From positions 3,224,001-3,288,000 of the forward strand of contig NZ_CP117768.1 of assembly GCF_028623165.1 (NCBI RefSeq): 64,000 nt of DNA. The letters are read 5' to 3'. Origin of the DNA: Nostoc sp. UHCC 0926 (GTDB lineage: Bacteria; Cyanobacteriota; Cyanobacteriia; Cyanobacteriales; Nostocaceae). Shown in pieces: positions 9,226 through 19,476 of the stretch (the first letter of the stretch is position 1; each line of letters opens with the position of its first letter). The translations under genes were made by a program, and so were the position numbers. The notes under the pieces were generated by a model. That model was not told the DNA's origin, did not search any database, and saw only the letters and a program-made list of their open reading frames with translations.

Positions 9226-10491
9226 ATGAATGACGAATTCTACAATAGAGGATTGGAAAAGGCTAGGCAAAAAGACTACGCTGGAGCAATTGAGGAATTT
9301 AACCATGCTTTACAACTGACACCTTACTTTCCCGAAGCATACTTGCAACGGGGTTTGGCACATTATGACTCAGGAACAATCCTTAATGCTGTTTCAGATT
9401 ATACCGAAGCCCTGAAGCTTAATCCTGAGAGTGTGGAGGCATATTATTGTCGTGGATTAGCAAGGGTGACGCTGAAAAATCTGCCAGGGGCGCTGGAGGA
9501 TGTTGAACGCGCTATTCGTCTAAATCTCAATTATGCTGCTGCTTATAATCTGCGGGGAATAGTGCGGCGCAAACAGGGTTATATTCAAGATGCGATCGCT
9601 AACTTTAAAAAAGCTGCACAATTATATTTAGAACAACAGGATAAAGAGAATTGTCGTCTGTGTCTGGAACAAATTAAACAGCTACAACCCCCCGAAAAAC
9701 CTGCTGTTGAGCAATCGCGTACCAATACGCCAATTTTATCCACCAATGATTATTTTACGCAATTATTAGAAAAGGCTGAAAAGGGAGATACACAAGAGGC
9801 ACTCGCCGATTTAAATTGGGTATTAAAAGCCGATCCGCAAGATGCCCAAGCTTACTGCTGTCGTGGGGTTGTGCGTTGTAAAATGGGGAATTATCGAGAA
9901 GCGATCGCAGATTTTAATCAAGCATTGCGACTAAATTTTCAAGATGCGATTGTCTATCGCAACCGAGGCAAAGCCCGTTCTGTGTTGGGCGATCATCAAG
10001 GAGCGATCGCGGATCTTAACCAAGCACTCCAGATGCAACCGGAAGATCCCTTAGTCTATATTGCCAGAGGTAATGCCTATCGGACAACCGGTAACTATCT
10101 CGGTGCAATTCAAGATTACACCCAAGCGCTGCAAATAAATCCTGATGATGCTCAAGCTTACTACAATCGCGGCATTGCCTATACTTGCTTAGAAGAAATG
10201 CAAAATGCGCTGGAAGATTATCAACGGGCGGCGAGTATCTTTTGTGAACAAGAAGACTGGGTAAATTACCAACAAGTGTTAAGTAGCCTAGAAAAAATTC
10301 AAAAATTTAGTCCAGAGTCAAAAAAGCAAAAATATAGCCTGCTACGCCAGCGACTTTTACGAATGGTTGGGGGATATTGGGAAATTGCCGAACGATTAAT
10401 TCAGCAGAAGCAGGATTACTATCCTGGGATGTCAGACGAGTGGTATTTGCAAAAAGTAATTGATGATTTAGAACGCGATCGCGGTAGATAA
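9226..10491 (+). CDS. Tetratricopeptide repeat protein
   Basis: A 421-residue soluble protein built of TPR units. One block (residues ~1-140, about four repeats) and a second block (~180-345, about five repeats) are joined by a proline-rich linker (LQPPEKPAVEQ). Repeats show the A/G-x(2)-DY/F..A...P....AY..RG pattern, for example YLQRGLAHYDSG and YYNRGIAYTCLEE. The last ~75 residues are not TPR and contain a basic LLRQRLLRMVGGYWEIAERL helix. TPR scaffolds mediate protein-protein interactions; the partner is unknown. There is no signal peptide. Several HIP1 octamers lie inside the gene. Confidence 0.9.
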   Translation: MNDEFYNRGLEKARQKDYAGAIEEFNHALQLTPYFPEAYLQRGLAHYDSGTILNAVSDYTEALKLNPESVEAYYCRGLARVTLKNLPGALEDVERAIRLNLNYAAAYNLRGIVRRKQGYIQDAIANFKKAAQLYLEQQDKENCRLCLEQIKQLQPPEKPAVEQSRTNTPILSTNDYFTQLLEKAEKGDTQEALADLNWVLKADPQDAQAYCCRGVVRCKMGNYREAIADFNQALRLNFQDAIVYRNRGKARSVLGDHQGAIADLNQALQMQPEDPLVYIARGNAYRTTGNYLGAIQDYTQALQINPDDAQAYYNRGIAYTCLEEMQNALEDYQRAASIFCEQEDWVNYQQVLSSLEKIQKFSPESKKQKYSLLRQRLLRMVGGYWEIAERLIQQKQDYYPGMSDEWYLQKVIDDLERDRGR

Positions 10492-11018
10492 AATATAAAT
10501 GCCACTATATACGTAAATTTACCCGTATAAGTGTCCGGGTGAAAATGCGATACTCAATTAGGGCTATACAGTAATCTGAATGATGTTCTTGTCATTTCGC
10601 TGGGCACCTGACTCTACAACACCGCCCTCAACATTACTGATAATGGCAACTGGGGCACGCTTAGATGGCTGGATGGCAAAGATGTAGATGGAAAATCTAC
10701 TAAGCCCCTTCTAAATCTGCTTTCTATAGTGACATAGCATAGTTGTTAGGACTTACGCACGAGTTATGGAATAACAAACCGCAGAGGCGCAGAGGACACG
10801 GATAAATGAGAGTTTGAGAGATATTTTGCGTAAGTACTAGTTACAAAAGTATTATTCCTAACACTAAATGCTCCCAAACCCAACCCCTTTAGCCCCTCTC
10901 CCTACGTTCGCGTAGCGGCACGAAGTGGGGGAATGGGCATTTCAAAGCCTCTCCCCGAAACGGAGAAAGGAATGGAAGTGGGGTTTATAGTATACTTTGC
11001 GACTTTTCAAACATCCTC
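10492..11018. other. Intergenic region with dispersed repeats
   Basis: No gene is seen. It contains a short inverted-repeat element at 10746-10840 and a GC-rich patch around 10900-10930 (TTCGCGTAGCGGCACGAAG) of the kind scattered through Nostocales genomes. Confidence 0.6.
10746..10840. repeat. MITE-like repeat bounded by TTAGGACTTACGC
   Basis: The left end TTAGGACTTACGC (10746-10758) and right end GCGTAAGTACTA (10828-10839) are inverted copies. The interior resembles 5951-6021. Another element with the same ends lies at 51481-51649. Confidence 0.6.
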
Positions 11019-12617
11019 TTAACTGACTACCGCTTCAGCTTTTTGTTCTACTTTTTCCTTAACTAGTACATATGGCTTTTCTGCACCTTGTGCTAGATAT
11101 TCTGCTAGCTGGCTTTCAATTTGATCGCGCACAATTTGGCGATACTCAAGAAAATGTTCGTTGTGGGCACAAGCAGCAATGTAATGTTCAACAACTCCTG
11201 GGTTACGCTTGATGATGCTGAACAAATGATGCCAGAACTTCCAGCGAGTTTCCCGTTTGATTCCTTGTCGCCAAATTACAGTCAGCAGCGCTCTAATAAC
11301 TACCCACTCAGGCATTTTGGCTGGTGCTTTCCAACTTGGCAAACCCATCATTAAGAAACAGCGGTAGGTGCGATCCAAGTACTGCACTGGGTCGTATAAA
11401 GTACAAAATGCTTCAATATATTCTCGTGCAAGTTCTTCCAGGGGACGGGTGGGAAGGAAGTTCATCAATGTTGTTTGGTTGATGTTGCCATCTTGGTTTT
11501 CCCGCAGTCGTCCTTCCTTTTTCAGGCGATGCCAAAGCGCGGTGTTAGGTAACGCTTGTAACATGGCAAAGGTTGTAGAGGGAATAGCTGCTTGTTCAGC
11601 AAAGCGGACAATGCGATCGCCTGCGCCTGCTTTTTCGCCATCAAACCCGATAATAAACCCAGCCATTGGGCGCAATCCGGCTTTGGTGATGGTTTGCACT
11701 GCCTCAGTTAGGGAACTGCGAGTATTTTGAAACTTCTTGGTCATTTGCAAACTATCCTCATCCGGCGTTTCGATTCCCAAAAACACCGCTGAGAAACCAC
11801 ACTCAACCATCAACTCCAACATTTCTGAGTCTTGTGCTAAGTCAACTGAAGCTTCAGTGTCAAATCGGAAGGGATACTTGTGTTCTGCCATCCAGACTTT
11901 TAACTCTTTCAGCAACAATTTCACATTTCGTTTGTTGCCAATAAAGTTATCATCCACCATGAACACACCCCGCCGCCAACCCAATTCGTAGAGGTAATCT
12001 AACTCTGCCAACAGTTGTGCTGGGTTTTTGGTGCGCGGTTTGCGCCCGTAAAGAACAATAATGTCGCAAAATTCGCACTGGAAAGGACACCCGCGCGAAA
12101 ATTGCACCGACATCATGTCATAGGCATCCAATTCTAATAAATCGAAGCGGGGTATTGGTGTGCTTGTGACATCAGGTTTTTCTGTAGCGCGGAAAGTGCC
12201 AGATGTTTCACCCCGTTGAATTGCCTCAATAAACATGGGCAGAGTGATTTCCCCTTCATCCAGAATCAAAAAATCTGCGCCAACATTTTCAACTTCGTGA
12301 GGTACAGAAGTGGGGTAGGGGCCGCCGACTGCGACTAGCTTGCCACGTTTTTTTGCTTCCTGAATTTGGTCAAGTAAATCTTGTTTCTGGACAATCATCG
12401 CAGAGAGGATTACTACATCTGCCCATGCCCATTCTGCTTCTGTTGCTGGGCGGATGTTGCGATCGACCAGCTTGAATTCCCATTCTTGGGGAAGAATCGC
12501 AGCTACTGTTACTAAACCCAGAGGTGGTAATAAAACTTTGCGATCGACTAACTCTAAGATTTTTTCATATGACCAAAAGGTTTTGGGAAATATTGGATAC
12601 ATTAACAAAATTCGCAT
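11019..12617 (-). CDS. B12-binding domain radical SAM protein (DUF4070-like)
   Basis: A 532-residue protein. Residues ~1-150 are a cobalamin-binding-like Rossmann domain (MRILLMYPIFP; VAVGGPYPTSVP; ADFLILDEGE). The radical SAM core starts at residue ~165 with the 4Fe-4S ligands C177, C181 and C184 in RGCPFQCEFCD. A C-terminal ~170-residue region of the DUF4070 kind follows (LPTRPLEELAREY...). Such enzymes perform SAM-radical methylation or similar modification of hydrophobic substrates and are near relatives of hopanoid-modifying HpnP/HpnJ-type proteins. The substrate is not evident here. The next gene on the same strand (12837-13793) is an epimerase, but the 219-bp gap makes co-transcription uncertain. 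Confidence 0.88.
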   Translation of the reverse strand: MRILLMYPIFPKTFWSYEKILELVDRKVLLPPLGLVTVAAILPQEWEFKLVDRNIRPATEAEWAWADVVILSAMIVQKQDLLDQIQEAKKRGKLVAVGGPYPTSVPHEVENVGADFLILDEGEITLPMFIEAIQRGETSGTFRATEKPDVTSTPIPRFDLLELDAYDMMSVQFSRGCPFQCEFCDIIVLYGRKPRTKNPAQLLAELDYLYELGWRRGVFMVDDNFIGNKRNVKLLLKELKVWMAEHKYPFRFDTEASVDLAQDSEMLELMVECGFSAVFLGIETPDEDSLQMTKKFQNTRSSLTEAVQTITKAGLRPMAGFIIGFDGEKAGAGDRIVRFAEQAAIPSTTFAMLQALPNTALWHRLKKEGRLRENQDGNINQTTLMNFLPTRPLEELAREYIEAFCTLYDPVQYLDRTYRCFLMMGLPSWKAPAKMPEWVVIRALLTVIWRQGIKRETRWKFWHHLFSIIKRNPGVVEHYIAACAHNEHFLEYRQIVRDQIESQLAEYLAQGAEKPYVLVKEKVEQKAEAVVS

Positions 12618-12836
12618 GTAGTATAAATCCTCACACTTTGATTGTTATCCCACTCTAACGAAAATAAAGAGTTATTGACTTGTTATTAAAGTTGTTCTAG
12701 TTTAGCACTAATATTTTTCTCTGAAATTGGAACAAATTAAGAGAATACAGCCGTCAAAAGTAAGTGTTTTGCTATGATAACTACACTCAGTAATCACAAG
12801 GCTTATCTCAATAATTAGTGTAATTTATTGTATAAA

Positions 12837-13793
12837 CTACTTAGCAGCTTCAACACCGCTAATTTTTAAAACATCACTCATGGTTGCACAATAATTTAGC
12901 AAGCCGAAACTATCGGGATTGATGAAATTTTCATAGGTAAAATGTCGATAGTTCATGCAAAATCGATCCCAAGCGGCCATCCGAATGCGGAACAGAACAA
13001 TAATCAAATTAGCCAATGCTATAGATATGGGGATGCGAAAGTAAATCTTTTTGCCCAGATAAGCACAAACTTCTTTCACTGCCTGATTAGCAGTTAACGG
13101 TGCTTGACCTAAAACAAGCCGACGTGGTTCAACTTTTTCGGCAGGATGATCAATTAAATATCGCACTACAGTGGCAATGTCTCGTCCGTGGATAAAGTGA
13201 AAACTGCCATCTGCTTCCAAAAAGCGAATCAAATTAATATATTTCGTAACTTCTGGAATGCCAGATGTGAGGTGAGAATAGGGTTTCTTGGCATCACCAC
13301 CCAACACTAAAGTGGGAAATACTGTGGTAATTTTGGGTGCGATCCCTAATTTTTCTTTTTTCTCTAAGCACTCATATTTAGAACGGATGTAATCTGTCCC
13401 AATTTCTCCGGCTTCTTTTAATGGTTGATTGTAGCGATCCAAAACGCTAGCTGTCGAAAAATAAATCACCTGTTGGCAACGTTCTGGATCTAGCAGTTCG
13501 AGTAACTCTATAGTCTTGACGACATTAATATCAAATGTCTCATCACCACCCCAAGCTGTGGCTGTAAGTACCGCTGTATCAATTGTGGATAGCAAATCAG
13601 CAAACTGGTGAATATTTTGCATATCACCTTGTAAAACGTTGATCCCTGAACGTACCTTGGTATCAACTTGCAGTTTGCTTGGGTTCCTAACTAGTAGATA
13701 CAGTTCGTGATCTGTTTCTTTAATTAAGGCTTCTGTTAAATAATGACCTACACAACCACTTGCACCAGTCACTAAAATCCGTTTCTGGCTCAT
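12837..13793 (-). CDS. NAD-dependent epimerase/dehydratase family protein
   Basis: A 318-residue extended SDR. The N-terminal glycine motif TGASGCVG (residues 8-15) binds NAD(P), and the downstream YIRSKYE holds the catalytic Tyr-xxx-Lys. It also shows HFIHGRDIATV, a segment common in sugar epimerases and dihydroflavonol-reductase-like proteins. The final ~50 residues are more hydrophobic. The substrate is unknown. The radical SAM gene is downstream on the same strand and hemE is upstream. An AT-rich repeat region (13800-13981) separates it from hemE. Confidence 0.85.
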   Translation of the reverse strand: MSQKRILVTGASGCVGHYLTEALIKETDHELYLLVRNPSKLQVDTKVRSGINVLQGDMQNIHQFADLLSTIDTAVLTATAWGGDETFDINVVKTIELLELLDPERCQQVIYFSTASVLDRYNQPLKEAGEIGTDYIRSKYECLEKKEKLGIAPKITTVFPTLVLGGDAKKPYSHLTSGIPEVTKYINLIRFLEADGSFHFIHGRDIATVVRYLIDHPAEKVEPRRLVLGQAPLTANQAVKEVCAYLGKKIYFRIPISIALANLIIVLFRIRMAAWDRFCMNYRHFTYENFINPDSFGLLNYCATMSDVLKISGVEAAK

Positions 13794-13799
13794 AGAGAA

Positions 13800-13998
13800 T
13801 TTATCAAAAGTAAGGAGTTAAAAGTGAAGAGTTAAAAATGGAGTTAAAAGTTCCGAATCAGAAGTTAAAAATAAAGTTAGCAGTTATAAGTGAGGAGTTC
13901 AAATAACTCTGCACCTCACAACTGATAACTTCATAGCTTATAACTCATAACTCTTAACTCTTAACTCGTAACTCATAACTCCTAACTCTTAACTCCTG
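13800..13998. repeat. Degenerate tandem GAGTTA(A/G) repeat block
   Basis: Many copies of a 7-10 bp unit, as (A)GGAGTTAAAA on the left and AACTCTTAACTC on the right, so the block can fold back on itself. The right edge overlaps the hemE stop codon: the last residues of HemE (GVKS) are encoded by the repeat. Confidence 0.7.
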
Positions 13999-15043
13999 CA
14001 AGATTCAGTTCCTTTGCAGTTTCAAAGAAGAAAGCGACATTTTCTTCTGGAGTTTCTGGTAATACACCATGACCAAGATTGAGAATGTGACCCCAATTGC
14101 CAGCTTTGCGAACGGTATCGAGGATGCGATCGCGGATAAACTGTTTAGAGCCAAATAGCACGCCTGGATCAAGATTTCCTTGAACTTTGACTTGCTTGCC
14201 CAATCTTGCCCGTGCATCTGCCATATCCACTGCCCAGTCTACACTGACAATATCAGCGCCAGATTGTCCCATTCTTTCCAACACACCTGCACTACCGCTA
14301 ACTAGCAGAATCAAAGGTGTATCGGGGTGGGTTTGCTTGACTTGCTGGAAAACTCTCTGTTGATAGGGGAGAGCAAAGGTGTCATAATCTTGAGGACTCA
14401 ATTGACCCGCCCAAGAATCGAACATTTGCACAACTTGAGCACCAGAGTCAATTTGGTAGCGGGCATAGATGGCGATCGCATCTGCTAATTTAGCTAACAA
14501 TTGATGCAGTATCATCGGATCTGAAAATGCCATGTTTTTGATGATGGAGTAGGTTTTAGAACCTTTTCCCTCAACTGCATAAGCTGCTAACGTCCACGGC
14601 GCACCCACAAAGCCCAACACGGTTGATTTATCGCCTACTTCAGAGCGCAGCGTCTGCAAAATTGTTTTGATAAATGGTAGAGCTGCTTCTGGCTCTAAAG
14701 GACGCAGACGATCAATTTGTTCTTGAGTCCGCAGGGGCGAGTGAATGATTGGCCCTTTACCTTCGGCAATATCCATGTCAATACCCAAACCAGGTAATGG
14801 GGTGACAATATCAGAAAATAAAATTACTCCATCTGGTTGGAAGGCTCTCCACGGTTGCAAGGAAACCTCAATTGCTACATCTGGAATTTCCGAGCGATCG
14901 CGAAACGAAGGATACTGCTCTCTTAAGTCTCGATATGCTTTCATATATCGTCCCGCTTGTCGCATCATCCATACAGGGGGACGATCTACTACTTCACCAC
15001 GAGCAGCCCGTAAGAGATGAGGAGTCGTTGAAGAAACACCCAT
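13982..15043 (-). CDS. hemE: Uroporphyrinogen decarboxylase
   Basis: A 353-residue enzyme that decarboxylates uroporphyrinogen III to coproporphyrinogen III on the haem/chlorophyll route. The family hallmarks are present: [13 protein letters not shown] near residue 25, the [12 protein letters not shown] substrate segment, [22 protein letters not shown], and the C-terminal [15 protein letters not shown]. The length is normal. The last four residues and the stop lie in a GAGTTA-type repeat, so the 3' end has been reshaped by it. The gene is single and transcribed alone. Confidence 0.97.
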   Translation of the reverse strand: MGVSSTTPHLLRAARGEVVDRPPVWMMRQAGRYMKAYRDLREQYPSFRDRSEIPDVAIEVSLQPWRAFQPDGVILFSDIVTPLPGLGIDMDIAEGKGPIIHSPLRTQEQIDRLRPLEPEAALPFIKTILQTLRSEVGDKSTVLGFVGAPWTLAAYAVEGKGSKTYSIIKNMAFSDPMILHQLLAKLADAIAIYARYQIDSGAQVVQMFDSWAGQLSPQDYDTFALPYQQRVFQQVKQTHPDTPLILLVSGSAGVLERMGQSGADIVSVDWAVDMADARARLGKQVKVQGNLDPGVLFGSKQFIRDRILDTVRKAGNWGHILNLGHGVLPETPEENVAFFFETAKELNLAGVKS

Positions 15044-15903
15044 TTATTACTTCATCCTAAAGAGTCACTTTTTTCTGCCACTGTTTAGCTTATCATTATG
15101 GATTACACTTTATTAGCTTATTAGCAACTTGTCAGGAAAAGGTGAGTAGCAGGGCAAACGCATCTAAAATTACTCTTGATCGCAACCAAGGTTAAGAACT
15201 AACGAAAAAATTAGCATTTTTCCTTTGGTTTAGTTTCCAAGACTCAAAGCGATGTCTACGACGAGCTACGCTTACGCCTAGAAAGGCCATTTATGGGCAA
15301 ATCTAAGGGGCTATTGAGATGAAAGCTTGATTTTACCGGACAAAATTTTGATTCGCTCTATATCAATTTTGAGTAAGTTAGTAAATTAATAAGGCATTAT
15401 TTGTAATCTTTCTTTACAACGTATCCCAAATTGCAGGTATCTCAGCAGACACTCATAAACAGTAATTACCGCCAGAATTGAAGCGGAAATATTAAAGAGT
15501 TCATAAAAAAGCTGTGGTCAACCAAATTTTTTGGTGCGAAACATTAGATAACTAGTAAAATAAGGCAAAAGTCAAAATAAAAAATACTTAATACCGTAAG
15601 CTTTTTACTCATTCCAGATGGTAGGTTAATTTCTGCCATGACGTATTAGTAGTATTTTAAATATTTTGGATATGAGTGCTCGGTTGGCTTGACTACAGTA
15701 TTAATGCCAGCAAGCGCTACAAGTTATTGTTTTTTTTTGACTTATCCCATGAAATCATCGTTTTGAGTACCACGTAGAAGTGCACCTCTCACTGATGCAT
15801 GAAGGGAACGCATGAGGAAAAGTGCATGACAAGTAACAGATGTGTCTCTACACCTGGCGTAAAGACACATCCTTAAGGATTTTCAACGGGTATCCTGATA
15901 AAT
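15044..15903. other. Long intergenic region with a dispersed repeat
   Basis: No gene is seen in 860 bp. A ~130-bp dispersed repeat (15150-15282) sits in the first half. A 9-bp stem GATGTGTCT/AGACACATC at about 15839-15871 lies just after the end of the minus-strand PEP-CTERM gene, but without a T-tract on that strand. Confidence 0.6.
15150..15282. repeat. Dispersed repeat, copy A
   Basis: Starts AGGGCAAACGCATCTAAA and runs through GGTTTAGTTTCCAAGACTC to GCGATGTCTACGA. Copy B at 16872-16985 is about 90 percent identical by eye. A shorter inverted copy lies at 36605-36663, and only the first 16 bp are found at 6200. Confidence 0.75.
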
Positions 15904-16593
15904 TTATGCTTTCACTGTCACTTTATGTTGTGAGCGTTTGAAGAGTGAAGTCATACCACAAGCACCTATTGCTAACACACCTAACATCGCATTAGGTTCG
16001 GGAACGCTCTGGCTGGCTAGTCTATAGGCGTGGTTATCTGTTTCAAAGGCAATACCATTTGAGCGCATCACAACTCGGTCAAATGTTTCTCCTGTTCCAG
16101 CTACAAGATTGATAAACATATTAGCTTGAGTGCTAGTCCAACTACCATCAGCTATAGCAGTTGGCACATCTGCACCACTAAAAGTCTTTAACAACTGATT
16201 ACCTTTATAAATGTCAATATAGTTGTAACTATCCAATGAGCCTGCATAAAAACCGAAGTAATTAACAGCTTCTTTGAAGTTAATATTGACAAACCCACTG
16301 TCGCCTGCAACATTACTACCTGATGGAGCAATTGTTAAAAATTTGGTATTATCCCCATAAGGTGAGGCGTATTGACCAGATACACTACCTTGAACAATAT
16401 TAGTAGTAATATTAGAGTAGGTAACAAATCCATTGGGATCATTTGCTGTGCCATCGTCAAAGGTGATAGTTTTGGTATTAGAGTAGCTAGAAAACGGGCC
16501 ACTGTTGACTTGCATAGTTACGGCACTGGCTGGATTTGCACTGATGACCACAACAGTTGTTCCGAGTAAAGCCAAAGATAATTTTTGCAGCAT
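15904..16593 (-). CDS. PEP-CTERM exosortase-dependent surface protein
   Basis: A 229-residue exported protein with a signal peptide (cleavage near NPASA) and a beta-rich domain. That domain contains TITFDDGTANDPNGFVTY, VNYFGFYAGSLDSYNYIDIY and the FDRVVMRSNGIAFETDNHAYR segment, which resembles the Npun_F0296-type surface-protein family. The C-terminus is VPEPNAMLGVLAIG, a helix and KRSQHK, the PEP-CTERM sorting signal. The function is unknown and a surface or extracellular-matrix role is inferred. The gene is flanked by two direct copies of the same dispersed repeat. Confidence 0.85.
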   Translation of the reverse strand: MLQKLSLALLGTTVVVISANPASAVTMQVNSGPFSSYSNTKTITFDDGTANDPNGFVTYSNITTNIVQGSVSGQYASPYGDNTKFLTIAPSGSNVAGDSGFVNINFKEAVNYFGFYAGSLDSYNYIDIYKGNQLLKTFSGADVPTAIADGSWTSTQANMFINLVAGTGETFDRVVMRSNGIAFETDNHAYRLASQSVPEPNAMLGVLAIGACGMTSLFKRSQHKVTVKA

Positions 16594-16871
16594 TCTAGTA
16601 ATAAGCCTTGAGAAACACCAAGAGAATTAAGACTGAACTTTTCTTGAAATCTAGCTATGAAAAACTGGTTTTATTACTCCAACAACATAGAATAAAATCA
16701 CAAAGATTATTATGTCCCTCTAGATGACTGTTGTTGGGTACAACAAGCTCGAAGATGTAAGTTCATCTTGATGCTTTGTAATCCTATTTTGATTTTTTTA
16801 ACTCGCAAAAGATACGGTATATATACTAAAATATCTTTAAAGATTAAGTGAAGGTTTTTGTGCAATTCTAG

Positions 16872-16985
16872 TGGGCAGGACAAACGCATCTAAATTACTC
16901 TTGATCACAACCAAGGTTAAGAACTAACAAAAAATCACCATTTCTCATTTGGTTTAGTTTCCAAGACTCAAAGCGATGTCTACGA
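16872..16985. repeat. Dispersed repeat, copy B
   Basis: Direct-orientation copy of 15150-15282, sharing CAAACGCATCTAAA, AACCAAGGTTAAGAACTAAC and CAAAGCGATGTCTACGA with small differences. Together with copy A it brackets a PEP-CTERM gene. Confidence 0.75.
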
Positions 16986-16995
16986 TGGTCACTAA

Positions 16996-17025
16996 CTTGT
17001 ACTGAGCGCACTTGTACTGAGCGCA
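16996..17025. repeat. Tandem 15-bp duplication
   Basis: CTTGTACTGAGCGCA occurs twice head to tail. It is followed by GCCGAAGTAGTCGAAG, a sequence type also seen near 51735. Confidence 0.8.
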
Positions 17026-17299
17026 GCCGAAGTAGTCGAAGTGCGGGCTACTCCGAAACCTTAAGCAATAAGCGTAGGTTAATGAGATTAATTCCGACTC
17101 TATTGAGAATACACTGCTATTATTGACATAATATGCCCGCCTTGGGGGAGTGGCGAGTGGGGAATGGAAAATAGGGACTGGCGAGTGAGAAATAGGGTAA
17201 AACAAGAATCAATATTTAATTGAGGATTGGGCATTAGTTATTCTCCCCCTGCTCCTCTATCTCCCTAATCTCCCTATTCTCTCACTCCCCTAACTTCCT

Positions 17300-18037
17300 A
17301 TGCAAACTGACTCTAACAGTCCTGATCGTGTTGCATCTGCTAATAACGAGCCTAACCCAGGAAAGCTTTTAATTCCGCGATCGCAGCGACAGAGGTTTTT
17401 TATTCAGTTTACCTTAATGACCCTGATCGGATGGGTTGTGGGTGGCGTTGCCAGTATCGCCTTAGAGAAAATTATTGTCCAAAGTCTCTCACCTAGCGTT
17501 GCTATCCAACCACAAACATGGAGTATTTTGGTCAGAAGTCTCAGCAACGTTGTATTTGCCGTGATTTTCGCTGCTGACCAAGCCCTGGTAATTTACCGAT
17601 ATTTACCGGGTTGGCAGTGGATATTTGCTACTAGCGTCGGTTGGCTGATTGCCAACGGCGTTTCTACAGCCTGGATTAACGATATTTCATCCATAGCCTC
17701 ATCATCTCCTAAAGATACTTTGATTTTGGGATTTCTATCTGCGATCGCATATATAATTTCTGGTATTTGGCTGGGACTTTGCCAATGGCTGGTACTGAGG
17801 CGATATACAGTAAGCATTTGGTGGTGGAATTTTTTACCTTCAATCTCTTTTTTATTAATTAGTATTTTGCTTTGGTTGCTTTTTCTTGTGCAAGATTTGA
17901 TTCCAGAACCCAACCGGACTCTCATATTGTATTGGAGTGGACAAGGATTTACAGCAATAATTCTGGGGATTGTACCAGCAATTGGCTTATGTACCTTGAA
18001 AAGAAATTCACATCGCCAAAGTGGAATTTCTGGTTGA
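17300..18037 (+). CDS. Multi-pass membrane protein, unknown function
   Basis: A 245-residue protein with a ~30-residue polar N-terminus followed by about six membrane helices. Among them are FIQFTLMTLIGWVVGGVA at ~32-50, IFATSVGWLIANGV, LILGFLSAIAYIISGIWLGL, and a C-terminal pair ending GIVPAIGLC. A WLVLRR segment sits at a membrane edge. I do not recognise the family; such proteins are common in cyanobacteria. A CT-rich repeat abuts the ATG and no Shine-Dalgarno sequence is seen. The end is AT-rich and the gene converges on the solute-binding protein gene. Confidence 0.75.
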   Translation: MQTDSNSPDRVASANNEPNPGKLLIPRSQRQRFFIQFTLMTLIGWVVGGVASIALEKIIVQSLSPSVAIQPQTWSILVRSLSNVVFAVIFAADQALVIYRYLPGWQWIFATSVGWLIANGVSTAWINDISSIASSSPKDTLILGFLSAIAYIISGIWLGLCQWLVLRRYTVSIWWWNFLPSISFLLISILLWLLFLVQDLIPEPNRTLILYWSGQGFTAIILGIVPAIGLCTLKRNSHRQSGISG

Positions 18038-18120
18038 TCATAATTAAGCATCGGGTTTGAGACTTAGTTCTTGCAAGGTCAGTAAAAAGGAAGCCTTAGT
18101 TAGGATTAGGATTTCAGATT

Positions 18121-19461
18121 TCATCTAGATTGTAGGGAATCCCAAATTGAATCGAGGTTTGCTTGGGCTTGTTTGAGTGCTGTTTCTGGAGATGCACCTA
18201 GCATCGTAGCTTCGATGGCTCGACCTAAACTGTCAGACAAGCGACTATAGCCAGGAATGATTGGTCGAGAACCTGATACAGACATTTGGTCAATAAAGAC
18301 TTTCAAGACAGGTTTTTGCTGGAGAAATTCTTGATAAGCCTGACTTTGGGCAGATTTAATGTTAACTGGTAAAAAACCCGTCCCTATACTCCATTCTGTT
18401 TGGAATTTTTCACTTAAAACATACTCTAAAAATTTGAGTGCAGCTTGCTCTCTTACTGGTGTGGTCTTCATCAAATACATATTTCCAGTGGCTGTCACCG
18501 TAGCAGGCTTCACACTTGCAGGTATGGGAAATACTTTAAAGTCAACATTGGACTTCATTATATAAGTCCAAGGGCCTGTGATCTGCATAGCAACACGACC
18601 TGCAATAAAAGCGTCTTCTTCATAACCTCGCTCTGGAGAGGAAAGTGTTGCTGAACCATCTTTTAATATATCTTGCCAAAATTGTAAGGCTGCGATCGCT
18701 CCTGCATTCGTCAAATTTGGGTAGTTATTTGTTACAATCTCTCCCCCAGCGCTCAATAAAAAGGGGAACCAACTAAAGACAGTCCATTCTTCCTTTCCTA
18801 AAGGCAATAACATTCCGTATTGTTCAGGTTGATTATCACCATTCCGGTCTATGGTCAATTTTTTGGCAACTTCCCTCAATTCTTCCCAAGTCTTAGGAAT
18901 TTGCGTAATTCCCGCAGCTTGGAAAAGTTTAGGTCGGTAAAAAATGCCTACATTGCTCGTGTAAAGTGGGATTGACCAAAGATGACCGTCTAATTTTAAT
19001 TCCTCCCATAGGTTAGGGCTAATTTCCGACTTCAATGGCAATTTTTCCTGCCATTCTTCTAAAGGTCGAATTGCCCCTAGTTCCATAAACTGACCTGTCA
19101 ATTGAGGATCGAATGATAGAATATCTGGAGATGTATTGCCCACAACTGCTGTTAATATTTTTGGTAATTGGGGTTGACCTATGAAGAGAGATTCCACCTG
19201 AACATCAGTATGAGTCTGATTAAATTTATCTACTAGTTTGTTAAATACATCCCGATTAGCAGGAGGATTGATTGATTGCCATAGGCTTAGATGAATTACT
19301 CCATCATTCTTTGCAGGTGCTTCCTGACAACCGGATAAAAATATGAGACATATACTAAGAACAATTATCAGAAATGAAAGCCGCCAAGCAGAATTAATCA
19401 ACTGGTGATAACAATGCTGAATTTGGGATTGGAATTCTATAATAGAATATGCTGATTTCAT
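18121..19461 (-). CDS. ABC transporter sugar-type substrate-binding lipoprotein
   Basis: A 446-residue extracellular solute-binding protein, family 1. A hydrophobic helix ends in the lipobox LSGC (Cys45), so it is a lipid-anchored periplasmic protein with an unusually long 44-residue leader. The mature part shows family hallmarks: LSLWQSINPPANRDVFNKLVDKFNQTH, SPDILSFDP, IPLYTSNVGIFYRP, and AMQITGPWTY with the late KFLEYVLSEKFQ. The likely ligand is a sugar or oligosaccharide. No permease or ATPase gene is beside it, so it must use a transporter encoded elsewhere. Its ATG is only 15 bp from the divergent methyltransferase ATG. Confidence 0.88.
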   Translation of the reverse strand: MKSAYSIIEFQSQIQHCYHQLINSAWRLSFLIIVLSICLIFLSGCQEAPAKNDGVIHLSLWQSINPPANRDVFNKLVDKFNQTHTDVQVESLFIGQPQLPKILTAVVGNTSPDILSFDPQLTGQFMELGAIRPLEEWQEKLPLKSEISPNLWEELKLDGHLWSIPLYTSNVGIFYRPKLFQAAGITQIPKTWEELREVAKKLTIDRNGDNQPEQYGMLLPLGKEEWTVFSWFPFLLSAGGEIVTNNYPNLTNAGAIAALQFWQDILKDGSATLSSPERGYEEDAFIAGRVAMQITGPWTYIMKSNVDFKVFPIPASVKPATVTATGNMYLMKTTPVREQAALKFLEYVLSEKFQTEWSIGTGFLPVNIKSAQSQAYQEFLQQKPVLKVFIDQMSVSGSRPIIPGYSRLSDSLGRAIEATMLGASPETALKQAQANLDSIWDSLQSR

Positions 19462-19476
19462 TGTGGCACAAATTTT

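Larger units (their letters stand above)
16594..17299. other. Intergenic region with repeats and a pyrimidine tract
   Basis: No gene is supported. It holds repeat copy B (16872-16985), a 15-bp tandem duplication (16996-17025), and a long CT-rich stretch (about 17240-17298) that ends at the ATG of the next gene. Confidence 0.6.
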
